In this document: positions 1-11,640 of the stretch, one piece after another
Numbering within the stretch: position 1 is the first letter of the stretch
Layout of the letters: every line of letters begins with the position of its first letter
Origin: Gnetum montanum
Lineage: Eukaryota > Streptophyta > Gnetopsida > Gnetales > Gnetaceae
NCBI GenBank assembly: GCA_015680685.1
Contig: MNCI01033354.1
Span: 1,135,298-1,199,297 of the forward strand
Direction of reading: 5' to 3'
Length of the DNA: 64,000 nt
Made by a program: the position numbers and the translations under genes
Notes under the pieces: generated by a model
Databases searched by the model: none
Seen by the model: the letters and a program-made list of their open reading frames with translations, nothing else
Told to the model about the DNA's origin: nothing

Positions 1-1371
1 GTTTAGTTATGGGGGGGTATCCTCCATTCTAACAACACAGAATTAATAAATGTTTTTCTATTTCTTTAATTTTTCAAATTTTTGTTTTCTAGTTTTCACC
101 CTTTTAATTTATTTTTTATCTTTTTATCTTTTTATGAGTAATCTCATCCATGAATAAAATACTCATGTGGCTCGTTGCTTGAGGTGTTATTCTATGCTAT
201 CAAGTCTCGAACAATCAATTATTTGGATAGTGAGCCCATTGCACCCACTCATCCATTCTACAAATAAGAGGTTCTGTTCAAGGGTACAGTGATATTCTTG
301 ACATTCTTAAAACTTAAAATTAATTTTATGTTCATTGTACCTGGAATGAAGAAGGATGGACCAAGAGGGAATGATTAGGGTGTGACATCAAAGGGACTTG
401 CAGATTCTCTTTGGTGACATCTGTGGGAGTTATCATGCAACGTGGTTGTACTAAGATCCTTGTAGATCTAATGAAAAATGGGAGTAAGAGTAATCAAAAG
501 GGCACTCAAAAATCAAATGTTGTTCTAGGGGTCCCACTGGAAAGACATGCACCCATGCCTGAAGGTTGGTGGCTTCTCTAGATCCAGCATTCAAAAGAAG
601 AAGAGAAAAAGAAAAAAAAAAGAAAAAAAAAAGAAAGAAGTGCCACAAAACAAAAATGACTCCTCCCTTGAACAAAATGCCAACTGATCATACACCTTGT
701 TGTTTTGTTACTCTCATAGTCGCTCATCATGGGATGAAACAATGTGGTGTAACTGATTAGAGGAATGGACTTGGTTCTAATCTTGGAACGATAGGTTAAT
801 AACACCTTAATCATGCTTTACACGCAGGATTCATTATGCCCTAAGTCAGTTACCTCACGTCCCAATATCTACAATCCCTTCTCTGATTCAATCCATCTTG
901 TTGTTCATGTATTTGTGACTTGTGTCTTGTATAGCATTGAATTCATACCTCATCATGGTAGTATTAGCATGTGTGTGTTTTGTTGCATCGGTATAGGTTA
1001 CATTTAACCCTTCTAGTACCTATGGACATCTTAAGGTGTGGTTACACAAGGGCATATAGGTTGGAACCTGCTTTGGGGAGGACCCACTTACGTGACTTTT
1101 GTAATTTGTACTTGTTGCACACCACCACATCATCTTATACCCTCCGAGTATTTCATTGCCGAATCTATTCTTTTCTTTGTCATTATTTTATCAAATGTTC
1201 CTCAAAACTAGGTCTGACATTAAACTTTTAGGGCAACTTCCTTGAAAATTTTCTAACTCTAAAATCACACTAGTAAAGAATGCAACATTTATTAAAGGCA
1301 ATGAGTAAGGTATGAAATCATTGAACTTTTTTCAATAACCTTACTAACAATTGATCCTTGTGTGATTATAG

Positions 1372-1422
1372 ATGGCCCCTAAAAGAAGACAAGGAGGACC
1401 TTCTCAAGGTGCAACCAAATGA
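1372..1422 (+). pseudogene. R1 remnant of the 3' (env-position) ORF
   Basis: An ATG begins directly after TGTGATTATAG and reads 16 residues, starting MAPKRRQGGPSQ, to a TGA. The homologous R5 reading frame (17133-17305) continues through this place, so the stop is probably CGA changed to TGA. Further codons up to about 1800 can be aligned piecemeal with R5. The peptide is rich in Arg, Gly and Gln, as is common at the basic N-terminus of the 3' ORF of Athila-type elements. It has no recognised domain, and I do not claim an envelope function. It is far too short and broken to be functional. Confidence 0.5.
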
Positions 1423-1965
1423 CCTAGGGAAGGCAGTGGCCAAGGACCTCATGCAGAACATGCAGAGCATAAGGCCATCATTCAACATCCATCATGAAAC
1501 TCCTATTACTACATAATCTATCCAAGCAAAGGGAGGAGAGGTTAAGGCCCGAACCCATGAAGAGGAATGACAACTATTTACAGCATGGCATGTTAAGGCC
1601 AATCAAGTGTTCCAGTAGCTGTCGTGTCCATGAAAAGCGCCAACTCCATCAAACATTGGAACATCAGCATGGACAACTCATAATCCTTAAATAGAAGAGG
1701 AGAAACGTCAGGTGGTTCTTCAAAGGTATCGATCTCAGAAGCCTGATGCACAAGACAAAGGAAAGGTACCCATGGAGGAGCCACCACTACCGAGAATCCC
1801 ATGAGTTCCACAAGTTTAGTCTTTTGTGTCTGTGTCCAAATTTTGTTTAATTCTCCACTGCGGCATGAATAAATTTCTAGTCAGTCAATAATCCCATACC
1901 TATCCACTGTGTATTCAATTGAGCTTGTTCCTCACCTTCTTTGACTTGAGGATGAGTTTTTACTC

Positions 1966-1978
1966 AGTCATGGGGGTA
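1966..1978 (+). other. R1 polypurine tract
   Basis: CAGTCATGGGGGTA lies directly before the LTR start TGATGAAG. The same G5-TA core precedes the LTRs of R5 and R10, together with an upstream block containing TTGAGGA. It would prime plus-strand DNA synthesis. Confidence 0.75.
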
Positions 1979-2859
1979 TGATGAAGTGTTATATGGTCAA
2001 TGCGTCAACTAGGCTGCATATATGGGGCCCCATATATGTGGTTGCATCGACGTAGCCCCATCGATGCATCCCTCCATGCGTCGACGTGGCCCCGTTTACA
2101 TAGAGCCTGTTCCGACCTATAAATAAGAGGGCCTTCCACCTCATTTAGGCACCTTTCTAGTAGTTTTAGTGAAGTTCTTACAGTTTTTTCCTGCAGGAGA
2201 TAGAATATTTTCCCAAGTGCATGCCCACAATGTGATGCTTGTAATTGTACAGAACCTTTATTCGAGTGTGATGTACTTGGACACGCACATGATCAGCAAT
2301 AAAGAACGAGATTACTTCATCATTGCAGCATTCACTTAGTTTTAATTATTTAATTATTATGATTAATTATTATTGTTATTTATTGTTTTCTTAGTTAATG
2401 TTTTTTTACCATCATTTACTATTCTTGTTGTTAATTGCGGAATGAGTAGGACTTAATCATGAGCATTTAAGTGTGACTACTTGATAACCTAGTAGCGTAC
2501 CTAGGATCTATGCTTGGTAATCCCAGTAGTAGTCATGCACGAGATCCAAGATGTGTACGGATGATTAAGGAATGGATTCTCATCGCACTTAGGTTAGTTT
2601 AGACTTCATTTCCTATTACTCATTAGTTTAATCAATATTATTTTCCATTGTCTCTAGGATTAGCACTAAATCATATGCCTCACTCTGGACTAAACCATAC
2701 ATGACAAAGCAAATACTAGTCTAGGTGGGAAGACAGTGAACTACGATTGACGTGTAACTATCTAGATACCACAACTAGCCTGTCCACGAAGTTCAACTAG
2801 ATCTTGCATGAACGCTCATATTCGTATGGTTGAGTGTAGGGGTACCTAGCTGCTCATCA
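1979..2859 (+). repeat. R1 3' LTR (881 bp)
   Basis: The LTR starts TGATGAAG and ends GCTCATCA, the terminal inverted pattern shared by every Athila-like LTR in the window. It holds a palindrome-rich U3 (2017-2086), a TATA box TATAAATA at 2118-2125, and AATAAA at 2298-2303. Its U5 has the modules TTGGTAATCCCAGTAG and GTGTACGGATGATTAAGG, which recur in the other LTRs. Confidence 0.9.
2017..2125 (+). promoter_or_regulatory. R1 U3 palindromes and TATA box
   Basis: Bases 2017-2038 are a perfect 22-bp palindrome centred on GGGGCCCC. TGCATCGA (2043-2050) is the reverse complement of TCGATGCA (2061-2068). CGTCGACG (2079-2086) is a perfect 8-bp palindrome. TATAAATA follows at 2118. This is the expected place for U3 enhancer sites. 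Which factor would bind is unknown. Confidence 0.6.
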
Positions 2860-2864
2860 CCAGC

Positions 2865-3720
2865 TCATAGGAAGAGTAGCCTATAGGGAGCTTCTAGGTG
2901 GATTAGTAGGCCAAGAGGGCATCATTGAGTTTCATGCTCCAGTCTCATGATCTTAGTGATTTCCCTATTTATACCTTCAACTTAACCATTGTCTTGGGGG
3001 TGGTAAGGTGTTGTTAATTTATGCTCAACCCCTAAGCGGTGCATGAGCTTCCAAAAGGTAGTGCTTATTAAATTACTTTTGTTGTCAAAAATTAGCTCAC
3101 ATGGCACACAAAATGTTTTTACAACATTTTATTGTACAAACCGAGTAGTAGTAGAAGATGTATAGTTAGTGATAGATACTACTTCTTCCCATTTTGTGTA
3201 GTAATCAATGATGATGATTATGTATGCCTTTCGATTTGACATGGGCATGATGAGATTCATGAAGTTAATGCCCCCAATTTTGAAGGATTCTAGTGGTTGA
3301 ATCCATTATTGAGGTTCCTTCATATGAGTGATTATTCCACCATCATGTTGGAAACATTCACAAGAGCTCACAAATTGGTAAGCATCCCTAAAATGTATTG
3401 GGCAATAATATCTTGCCACCAAGATCTTAATGGTTGTGCATCTCCCTACATAGTGGCCCCCACAAGGACCCTCATGAGCATCCTAGAGAATGTGCAATTG
3501 ATCAGCATTAGAGACACACCAACAAACCAGGCCATCAATGCACACCTTGTAGAGGTGTTCATTTATCTCCATGAAGTGTTTCACCTAGTGAAGAAACTAT
3601 TATTTCTTCCTATGGTCTAGCTCTTGTGGCATCTCTTAAGTGAGCAGATAGGTGAGAATGCCATAGTACCATTTAGGCTCAATGGGAAATTATTTAGTTA
3701 TAGCCATTGTAAAGAGGAAT
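2865..3720 (-). pseudogene. pol: R2 integrase, truncated by the R1 insertion
   Basis: Integrase inserts the DNA copy. Minus-strand translation between 3300 and 2865 gives GINFMNLIMPMSN, a segment ending DYYTKWEEVV, then GVEHKLTTPYHP and a segment with VEGINREI. The first Asp of the DDE triad (GIDFM in relatives) is Asn. The second Asp and the Glu can be seen. Coding stops at 2860 in the segment that matches HSTWKLPIGYSPYELV in relatives, exactly where the R1 LTR begins. Roughly the last 100-150 residues of pol are therefore missing from the window. Confidence 0.85.
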
Positions 3721-3759
3721 TCATCAAGAAATTGATTAGATAGTGAGCTTTCCTTCTCT

Positions 3760-4172
3760 TTGTTGTCCCATCTCAATTAAGATAAGTGGTTAGTGATCAC
3801 ATTCTCAGTTCCCTTTTGATTTACCATTGTAAGATCAAATTCTTGTAAGATCACTAGCCATTGTATAACATGGGGGCTCGCCATTGACTTATTCATCAAG
3901 AAGTGAATTACACTATGATTTGTGTGCATGAACACCTTGTATCCAAGAACATAGTGCCTAAATTTCTCCAAGGAAAACACCAGTACCATCAATTCTTTTT
4001 CTGTGGTGGTGTAGTTTAGTCGTGCATCCATAATACTTTGGCTTATGTAGTGGATGTAAGAAGGATGTATTTGATTGTCTAACTACATAAGCACAACCCC
4101 CAAGGCATAATTTGATGCATCCATCATGACATGAAATGGTCTAGACTAGTCTGGTGCTCGTAGAATTGGAGT
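3760..4172 (-). pseudogene. pol: R2 RNase H domain
   Basis: RNase H removes the RNA strand after copying. The 84-residue stretch at 4031-3777 contains the family blocks TTTEKELMVLVFSLEKFRHY, YKVFMHTNHSVIHFL and FDLTMVNQKG. The usual TDH is here TNH, so a catalytic Asp appears to be lost. It lies directly downstream of RT, as in all Ty3/gypsy elements. Stops at both ends show decay. Confidence 0.85.
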
Positions 4173-5100
4173 TTATATGAGTTTCTCCTTTAGTTGTCGG
4201 AATGCATTTTCACATTCCTTAGTCCAAACAAATGAAGCATATTTCTTTGTTAGCTCGACCAATGGTTTTACGATCTTAGAAAAATTCTCTATGAATCTTC
4301 GATAGTAACCAATGTGTCCAAGGAATGACCAAACATCTTTTATAGTTTTTGGTTGATAGGTAATTCCTTGGATGACCATAATCTTTTCAGGATCTACTTC
4401 AATCTCTTCCTGAGAAATTTTGTGTCCTAGTACAATGCCCTCATGGACCATCAAATGGCTCTTCTACCAATTGATCTAAAGTTTTATCTTCACAAATCTT
4501 TTAAGCACTTGCTTAAGGTGGTCCAAGGCTTACTCAAATGTAACCCCATAGGTGGAGAAGTCATCCATGAAGACTTCCATCATGATATTGATCTACTACT
4601 AAAAAATACTCAAGACTAGACATTGGAATGTGGTAGGAGCATTGCATAGGCCACATGGCATCTTTTAATGCACAAAAGTTCCCTAGGGACTCATGAATGT
4701 TGTATATGCTTGATCCTTTGGTGCAATCTGGATTTGGTTATAGCCACTATAGCCATCCAAAAAACTATAATAGCAATGCCTAAATATAGTGTCTAACACT
4801 TGATCCACAAATGGCAATGCGAAGTGATCTTTGAATGTTGCTATGTTCAACAACTGAAAGTCAATGTAGACCCACCGCTTGTCACCTTTCTTTGGTACAA
4901 TCATAAGTAGACTAACCCACTTACCATCTACAATGGAATAGATAAACCCCACCTTGAAGAGCTGTTCAATTTTCTCTTTGATGATTTGCTTCAATCTGGG
5001 ATTCAACCATTGATGTGGCTACCTCTTTAGCTTCATGGTTAGATTAGTGTAGATACAATGCTAGCATATCCTAGGATCAATCCCTATGAGTTCAAGATAT
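4173..5100 (-). pseudogene. pol: R2 reverse transcriptase
   Basis: Reverse transcriptase copies element RNA to DNA. Open stretches at 5006-4683 and 4454-4173 carry the gypsy RT blocks VPKKGDKRW, DFQLLN, FVDQVLD, DGYSGYNQI, then GHKIS and SFLGHIGYYRRFI. The catalytic box reads FMDDF (codons at 4571-4560), with both aspartates intact. FMDD in place of YVDD is typical of Athila-type elements and supports the lineage call. The two pieces are in different frames and separated by stops, so the enzyme cannot be made intact. Confidence 0.9.
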
Positions 5101-5456
5101 TACCAAGTAAAGGTTGTTACCATTTGTTGATCACCTTCAATAGCATCTATTTCTATTCAAGAGTGAGATTTGTATCAATTATTATGAGCTTGCCATTTTC
5201 CAAAAAAATGCATACTCCATTCCGGTAGGTAGAGTTTTCAACTCTAAGGGCTCTTGTTTAAAAATTTCAGGGATTTCCAACTCTCCCCAATTGGTATCAT
5301 TACTTTCATCAATGGAGAGTTGGTGATGAACCTACTCTAGTTCATCTATGCCTTCCATGTAGGCACATGTTAGGATCTTAGCAAGTTCCATGCAAAGTGT
5401 TGAGCTACTTTTAAGGTCAGTTGTCAGCCATTGGATGCCCTCCTACTTTGTGGTTG

Positions 5457-6048
5457 CTATATACAAGCACCTTTGAGTTTCAGATATATCAACACACTAA
5501 GTGCATGCTTTGATAGATACAATATTAATGGCCCATAGTTTCTACTCATAGTTGCACCCTTTATCATTGTATGTGATGCATAAAAATTTCTTTCTCTTGA
5601 TATTTCTAAATGCATTTTCTTTAGAGATTTCAAGGGAAAGATCTTGAATCCCAATTCATGCATCAACAATGCTTAGCCAAGCCCTTCCCATGATGATTAG
5701 GAAGTCCCCCTTACAATTTTCCACTTGTATCACTAGGAAATTGGTGGGATAGGACCACCCAAAAATGGTGGTCAAAATGTCCTCCATGAGTTCCAAGGAA
5801 ACAGTGATGGACTGATCAACCAACTTGAGATGGATGTTGCTCTTCTTTAGTGGAGGTAAGTTCCAAGCTTTATACATCTCATGGAAAATTAGATTAACAC
5901 TAGAATATAAATTTAGAAGAGCCTTGTAATGCTCAATCCTAATGATTTGAAGGTAAATAAGAGGACTTCTTATATTAGATAGTTTCTTGGGAAGGTGGCC
6001 AACTTTTATCCAATTAGTTACCACTTGAGTTAACATGATAGTATGCAC
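5457..6048 (-). pseudogene. R2 retroviral-type aspartic protease, degenerate
   Basis: The protease cleaves the gag-pol polyprotein. A 130-residue open stretch (6048-5656) starts just before the conserved MLTQVVTNWIKVGHLP segment. The active-site position reads ALLNLYSSVNL where R11 has ALLDSGSGVNL, so the catalytic Asp is Asn and the enzyme should be dead. Conserved downstream blocks WSYP, FLVIQV and IIMGRAWLS are present. The reading continues in another frame through 5669-5457 into the linker before RT. The assignment rests on collinearity with R11, R10 and R6. Confidence 0.8.
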
Positions 6049-6069
6049 TTGGGAGGTGTTTGGTTTAAA

Positions 6070-8528
6070 GGGGACTTGAATGGATTAGATGTAGAGGGTG
6101 ATGGAAAAGTAGGGTTGCCAACTACAAGTGTATGTGAGGGTTTAGTTGGGTTGTTGGTTCAGAAGAAACATCTTTTTCATGATCTAGTTTCTGAAGCACT
6201 CCATTGAGGAGCTAATTGTAAGTTAATAGCTATCATTGTGTTGTATTGTTATCACTGAGGTGTAATTTCTTCCTACATTGATAGAGTAGGTGGTAACTAG
6301 GTTGAGGGTGAAGGGATATATGTAAAAAGATGGGGTGGGTAATATGGATGTGGGGACTCCCCTCTAGTAGATGGAGAATGAGTTCGGTAATACTCAAAAG
6401 AGTAGTAGTGATGTTGGAAGGTATTGTGATTGAAAGAGTCATGTAGAGAAATGGATTACTAAACATAGTACTCATATGGATCTAGTTGCATATAAGGATA
6501 TTGTTGTCTTGGTGGTTGCATCCCCCACGACTATGGATGCTACCATTGTTAGTATTGTTCATATGGTTGTGGTGGAGCTCCACTTGGATAGTAAGTTTGT
6601 TGTTGGTGGAGCTGCCTAGGATTTCCTTGAGGATAAGGTAATCTTCTAGGTCCTTACCTTCTTGCCAATTTAGAATTCAATGGGTACATCATAGACTCCT
6701 ACAAGTGTGACATGATATGGAAACATCCTTTAGGATGTTCATATTGGTAGATATCACACTCACCATCAACATCTGATTCTATCTTCATAACGTTTTCTAC
6801 TATAGCATCTTTGACCTTACCACTTAGGTAGGCACATTTAACTTCTCTCCACCTCCTACAGTCACAATCACTACCTTGCTTTCTTGGTTCTTCTACGATT
6901 TTTAGAGCAGCTTGGAATTTTTTTGTCTAAAGAGTCCCATAATTTATCAACCTTGGTCAATATATCAAAAAAAAAATTGGTTTGGCAATATTTTTCATTG
7001 CACCACCACATCAAGTGGTGACTCCTTCTTGTTGTTGCAAAATTAGACCTTCCATTTTCTAATGGAAGGATCCCTATTATATTTCTTAGCACTTTTCCAT
7101 TTCCTCACCTCTCCTTCTTCTTCTACTATTTACTCTATCAACCTTTGGATCTAATGGGATCTAAGCTATGATAGTATTCCTTGGGCATAGACCCTAAGAG
7201 TTCTTCTTTTTCTGATTTGAGTCTATCTATGATGTGGTGAAGTTGTTCTTGTTGAGAATAATCATGGCTAGGGCATTGGTGTATGAGAGAATAGTATATG
7301 TCCATGACAATGTCTAAGGGTTCATGTGTTTCTTGCTTCCATCCTTGGATCTACCTTCTCAGATTAGACACTTGAGAGTACATTTGATATTTATCATTAA
7401 ATAGGTCTAGCATTGTACTCTACTTACGGATGGATTTTGGTTTTAAAGATCAATACCAGCTTTCTACTTCCTTGGTGAGTGTTTTGGGAAATAGTTTTAT
7501 TTTTTGCCAATCATTTTCAATATTATATAACAAAAAGGCATCATTAAAGGGTAGAAGATGTGTTTGTGGATCGGATTTTATCCCCCCTCAAAGTTGAGGA
7601 TGTTATTCATGTCAAGTAACTTAATCCGACTATCTTTCATATGCTGGGTTGGAATTTTTACTACCTCTACAATATTCAACATGCTTCGAGTTTCCAGCAA
7701 AGGCTCATCATCATTATTATTTTGATGATGTCTATGATGTCCTCTACTACCCCTTCATTCATGATGGTCTCTATGATTATCAGTCTTGCTATTCATCTTC
7801 ATCATGGTTGTTATTTCAATGGCATCCATTAGAACCAAAAGAGGAAGAAGAAGATGTAGATGAAGGAGGCTAAGAGGTAGTAGGATTACCACCACCATGG
7901 TATCTACCACCTTCACTACACTTTTCACAACCACATTTTTCATCTTTCTTGTCATCTTGATGCATTCCTGAGCCCTTGCTTTTACTCCCACTTTTGCCTG
8001 AACATGGATTATTCATAGTGGACTGTAGATTTAGGTTCAAGCCTCCATCACCAATATCAAGGGGTGGAGAATCTAGATTGGTGAGAACCCCCATAGGGAG
8101 GATCCTCATTGTCATTTTGGTTCAATAGGAACAAGGGGTTGGTGAATCATTTTCCCTTTAAAGCCTCATGATGCTTCTCCTAGCATCAACCTCTTTTATG
8201 ATATGTTTCAATGGGACGGTAGTCTCATTAGTCATGATCATGGACAACATGCTCTTCTTGAAGATCTTGGATGTCTAACCTCCTAAGAGTTTGGAGCAGC
8301 ATCTTGGGCATAGATTGATCAGAAGGCATTATAATGTTGCTCTCCNTTGGGCATAGATTGATCAGAAGGCATTATAATGTTGCTCTCCATATCTCACCAC
8401 TACAGTTGTTCATCCTGATGTAGGATGAAGGTGAAGTTAGGTACATGCTTATTTGGATGAGTAGATACCACCCTGCATTCTTGAAGCAATGACAGTTTAG
8501 TATCATTGTGCCTATGAGAATAAGACAT
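6070..8528 (-). pseudogene. gag: R2 gag, degenerate
   Basis: Gag coats the RNA genome and builds the particle. The likely start is the ATG at 8528-8526, aligned with the R6 and R11 starts. Readable pieces include a basic, Gly/Ser/His-rich stretch near 7870-8100, the junction motif EPLLETRSMLNI near 7700, and a Pro/Tyr/Gln-rich tail near 6480-6650. The knuckle at about 6734-6765 reads as a C followed by HPKGC but has lost its second Cys. At the place where R6, R10 and R11 have TGA, this copy keeps an Arg codon, CGA (7686-7688). A 43-base artefact near 8346 also breaks the frame. Confidence 0.75.
8304..8388. other. Probable assembly artefact: 42-bp duplication around one N
   Basis: 8304-8345 and 8347-8388 are identical and are separated by a single N at 8346. 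Two other single Ns in the window have the same structure. This is the pattern of two overlapping contig ends placed next to each other instead of being merged. Confidence 0.85.
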
Positions 8529-8663
8529 TTTACAATTAAAATAAGATATCAGTGTGGTTAAATTATTATATTTATTTTAAGAATGATTTTAACCTTAAGA
8601 TTCATCCAACAATGTTAATGATTTTCACTATGCTTAGATAGCGCATGTTTCAAACAAAAAGAG

Positions 8664-8681
8664 TCCTTAACAACAGTGCCA
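8664..8681 (-). other. R2 primer-binding site, tRNA-Asp type
   Basis: TGGCACTGTTGTTAAGGA (minus strand), two bases from the LTR end. A perfect complement to the 3' end of plant tRNA-Asp would be TGGCGCCGTTGCCGGGGA, so this copy has several changes, all transitions. Confidence 0.75.
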
Positions 8682-8682
8682 A

Positions 8683-9557
8683 TGATGAGTGGCAAGTAAC
8701 CCTATGCTCAACCATATGAATCACTAAGCATTCACACATGATTTGGTCAAATTTTGTGGACCCTTTGTCTTTTGGTACACTAGCCTCTAGGAAGTGAACT
8801 TGTCCTAACAATCATTTGTTGTCTTCTTAATTACACTTGTGATATGCAAAGGTATGATTAACTATAATCGAGGCATATGATTTTTATTATTTTTTATGTT
8901 TTATGTTTTGGATGCTTAAAATAAAGGATGAAAGAAATGAAGTAATCTAATTTCTAACTTAATCTAACTAACTAATTAAGGTCTAACTAATCCTAACATA
9001 TGCATCTAGTCCCACTTTCCATACACATCCTGAACATGTATAACGCTACTAAGTTCCAAACATTAAGCATTACTGGGATTACCAAGCATCATGCACATGC
9101 TTAAAGTGGTCGTACTTATGTGCTTAATTAATTTTTATTTAATATAGCTTAATTTAGTTTAATTACTTGAAGCATTAAATAAAATTGCATAAAACATTAA
9201 ATGCATAAGGAAAATATTTAATCTAGCTGAAGTGCTACAAGGTTTATTAAAAAACTTGTCTGTATTTCTACACACACTATTATGCTTAGGTACAAGAGTG
9301 CTCAAATAAAGAATTGTATACTTAATGACTCTTGTTGCAAGCACTTGGGAAAAAACTCTAACTCTAGGGAAGAAAAATTGCAAGAGTTCAGCTACACAAT
9401 GACTAATATAACTTTAAAACCATGCACCCAAGTGTTATATTTATAGGTTGACATACATCCCATGATATCATATATCTAACATCGCTTTTGGATCCCCAAT
9501 ATTAGGTATCTAATACTAGGGCTTCAATATTAAAGCTAGAAAAAATACACTTCATCA
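8683..9557 (-). repeat. R2 5' LTR (875 bp)
   Basis: On the minus strand it runs from TGATGAAGTG (9557) to CCACTCATCA (8683). The TATA region CTATAAATATAAC lies near 9433-9448. U5 modules matching TGGTAATCCCAGTAATG are near 9068-9085. The outside flank begins TGTGT at 9558; its TSD partner is not in the window. Confidence 0.85.
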
Positions 9558-10263
9558 TGTGTTATGCTTGAAATTAATCATACTTATTTTGCCATGTTTA
9601 ATATGCATTTAAAAAGAAAATGATTAATTGTGAATAAAATTAAATAACAATGAAAATAAATTACATGTAAGAAAATATTAACTAAGTTATAGTATTGCAA
9701 TGAAGGTAAATTGTTCTTAATCTTGTTACTATCATGAATTGTGTTTAGGTGCAATGCCACTCAAATAAGACTCCATAAAATCAAGTCAAGTTCATGCTAC
9801 AAGTACTCATTGACTACCACTTATAAAGTTTTTTGGATCTATAATGGGTGACTAATGAGAACAACAACCCATCCATTTGATGTAGTTAATATGCTTAGGA
9901 GTCATAGGAGTTAAATAATTATATTTTGTTTTTAATTTACAATCATTTGTGATATTTTCATAGCTTAGGCAAGCAACTATAAGGCCACTATGAGTCATAG
10001 GAGGCTATATTATAGACACTATGAGAGACTACGAGTTGTATTTTTCTATAGTTATTTGTCCAAGAGTTAATTCCTCATATTTCATGTAATTAATGGAATT
10101 CAAGGTTGATACAAGAATAGGAGATTATAATCTAGAAACACAAGTTGTAGTCTAGTCACAAGTAGCCAATTACAAGCTAATGGACATTGTAGTGAACTCA
10201 TAATACCAAGAGAAGTTTATAAATTAATTCCTATGTCTCTATAGAAGTTTAAGGAAAATAGTT
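9558..10263. other. Unassigned AT-rich DNA
   Basis: I see no coding capacity or LTR boundary here. The motif GAGTCATAGGAG recurs near 9898 and 9988 in a purine-rich setting. It may be the upstream part of R3 or of the DNA that R2 entered. Confidence 0.3.
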
Positions 10264-11640
10264 CTACTAATGCATATTTGATTGTTAAGTTAGAAAGAGA
10301 ATGTTCAGGCTCATAACCAAGTTAGGCATGCTTTCATCATTGTGGCAATAATTGCAACATGTAAAAAGGAGCAAGAAAATGAGCTTTTAATAGTGGTGTA
10401 ACATTTGGCACAAGAATTTACTGATGTGTTCATAGGTACATTTGAAGAACATTCTCCTATGAGATCTATTTAGCATCATATTAACTTCATACCAAGGGTA
10501 GCCATACCAAATGAAAGAGTCTACTAGATGACTCCATAGTAGAGGGAGAATCTATAAAGGTGGGCTAGTGAATTGGTCTTAAATGATTTCATTAACTTAA
10601 TATCCCCATGTGCAATGTTGGTAGTGTTAGTTTCATAGAAATACATCGATGAGTTTAGGATGTGCATTGATACTAATGATGCTAATAAGATAACTATCGA
10701 GTAACATTTTATTTTTCCTAGGATGAATGATATTCTTGATGTTCTTACTAATGCTAAAATTTTTCCACGATAGACTTGAAGAGTGGTTATCATCAAATAA
10801 GGATTAGACCTAGGGATAAGTGGAAAAATACTTTTAAAACTTTTTATGGGTTTTATGAGTGGTTAGTCATGCCATTTGGGCTAACTAATGCTCCTACCAC
10901 TTTTATAAGGTTAATGCATGATGTGCTAAGAGAACTAATTGGTAAATTTTACATTGTATTTTTTGATGATATTCTTATGTATAGTTCCAATAAGAAAGAG
11001 CATGTACAACACTTGAAAAAGATATTATCCAAGGTACATGATGATCAGCTAGTGGTAACTATGAAGAAATGCCACTTGCTCAAAAGAGAAATTATGTACT
11101 TGGATCATGTTATCTACAAAAACCAAGTGAAGATGAAGCTTGGTAAGTTCAAGACAATTATAAATTGATCTTCACCAAAGAATATTGGAGAAGTTAGATC
11201 GATCCTTGAGGTAGTAAGATTTTATAAAACATTTATTACACATTTCATTTCTATTGCATGGCCAATGCTTTCTTATTTGAAAAAAAGCACATATTTTGTA
11301 TGAGATAATGAGAAAGAGAAATCGTTTTAATCCTTGAGGGAAAAAATTTGTAGTGCTCTAGTGCTTGCCATTCCAAAATTTGCCAAGCTTTTTGAAGTGG
11401 AGGTGGATGCAAGTGAACTTACAGTTGATGATTTTTTTCCCAATAAGGTAAGATAATTGCATTTTTCTAAGAGAAACTAAATGAATCAAGGAAATATTAT
11501 AGTGTCTATGAAATGGAGTTGTATGCTATTATTTAGGCTATTAAACATTAGAGAAATTATTTTTAGGAAGGTAATTTTTCCTTTTAACTAATCACAAGGC
11601 ATTGTAATTCTTGAATTCACAAAAGAAGTTAACTAGTAAG
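10264..11640 (+). pseudogene. pol: R3: chromovirus-like gypsy pol fragment (RT to RNase H)
   Basis: This is reverse transcriptase followed by the start of RNase H. Upstream pieces near 10440-10700 match the approach to RT of plant chromoviruses (SPMRSI, HHINFIPRVAIPN, SPCAMLV, RMCIDTNDANKIT). The 130-residue open stretch 10776-11168 carries LKSGYHQIR-type, [17 protein letters not shown] and [11 protein letters not shown] blocks. FFDD (10959-10970) keeps both catalytic Asp. RNase H blocks (KLNESRKYYSVYEMELYAII, ALKFLNSQKK-like) run to 11640, where an LTR of another family interrupts. Stops and frame changes are frequent. It is not Athila-like: the RT box and spacing differ. Confidence 0.85.

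Larger units (their letters stand above)
1..2859 (+). mobile_element. R1: 3' part of a non-autonomous Athila-like gypsy element
   Basis: The window opens at the last codons of a gag-like ORF: bases 8-37 match the end of the R5 gag at 15690-15719. After it come about 1.3 kb of non-coding DNA, a short 3' ORF remnant, a polypurine tract and one complete LTR. R5 is a close structural relative, and shared blocks run in the same order. The element is inserted in R2, whose minus-strand integrase coding resumes at 2860. The expected TSD is CCAGC (2860-2864), but its partner lies outside the window. No protease or pol is seen between the gag end and the LTR. Confidence 0.85.
2860..9557 (-). mobile_element. 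R2: Athila-like gypsy element, truncated in integrase by R1
   Basis: Read on the minus strand the order is LTR (8683-9557), tRNA-Asp primer site (8664-8681), gag, protease, RT, RNase H and integrase. The integrase stops at 2860 where R1 is inserted, so the rest of pol and the 3' LTR should lie beyond the left edge. The order PR-RT-RH-INT is that of Ty3/gypsy. Frameshifts and stops are scattered throughout. A single N with a 42-bp duplication at 8304-8388 disturbs the gag N-terminus. Confidence 0.9.

Noticed and set aside
566-760. Lys-rich small ORF
   Set aside because: It reads through an A-rich run. The R5 counterpart (16301-16330) does not preserve it.
1-9557. R1 and R2 as one element
   Set aside because: They lie on opposite strands, and the R1 LTR ends abruptly inside R2 integrase coding.
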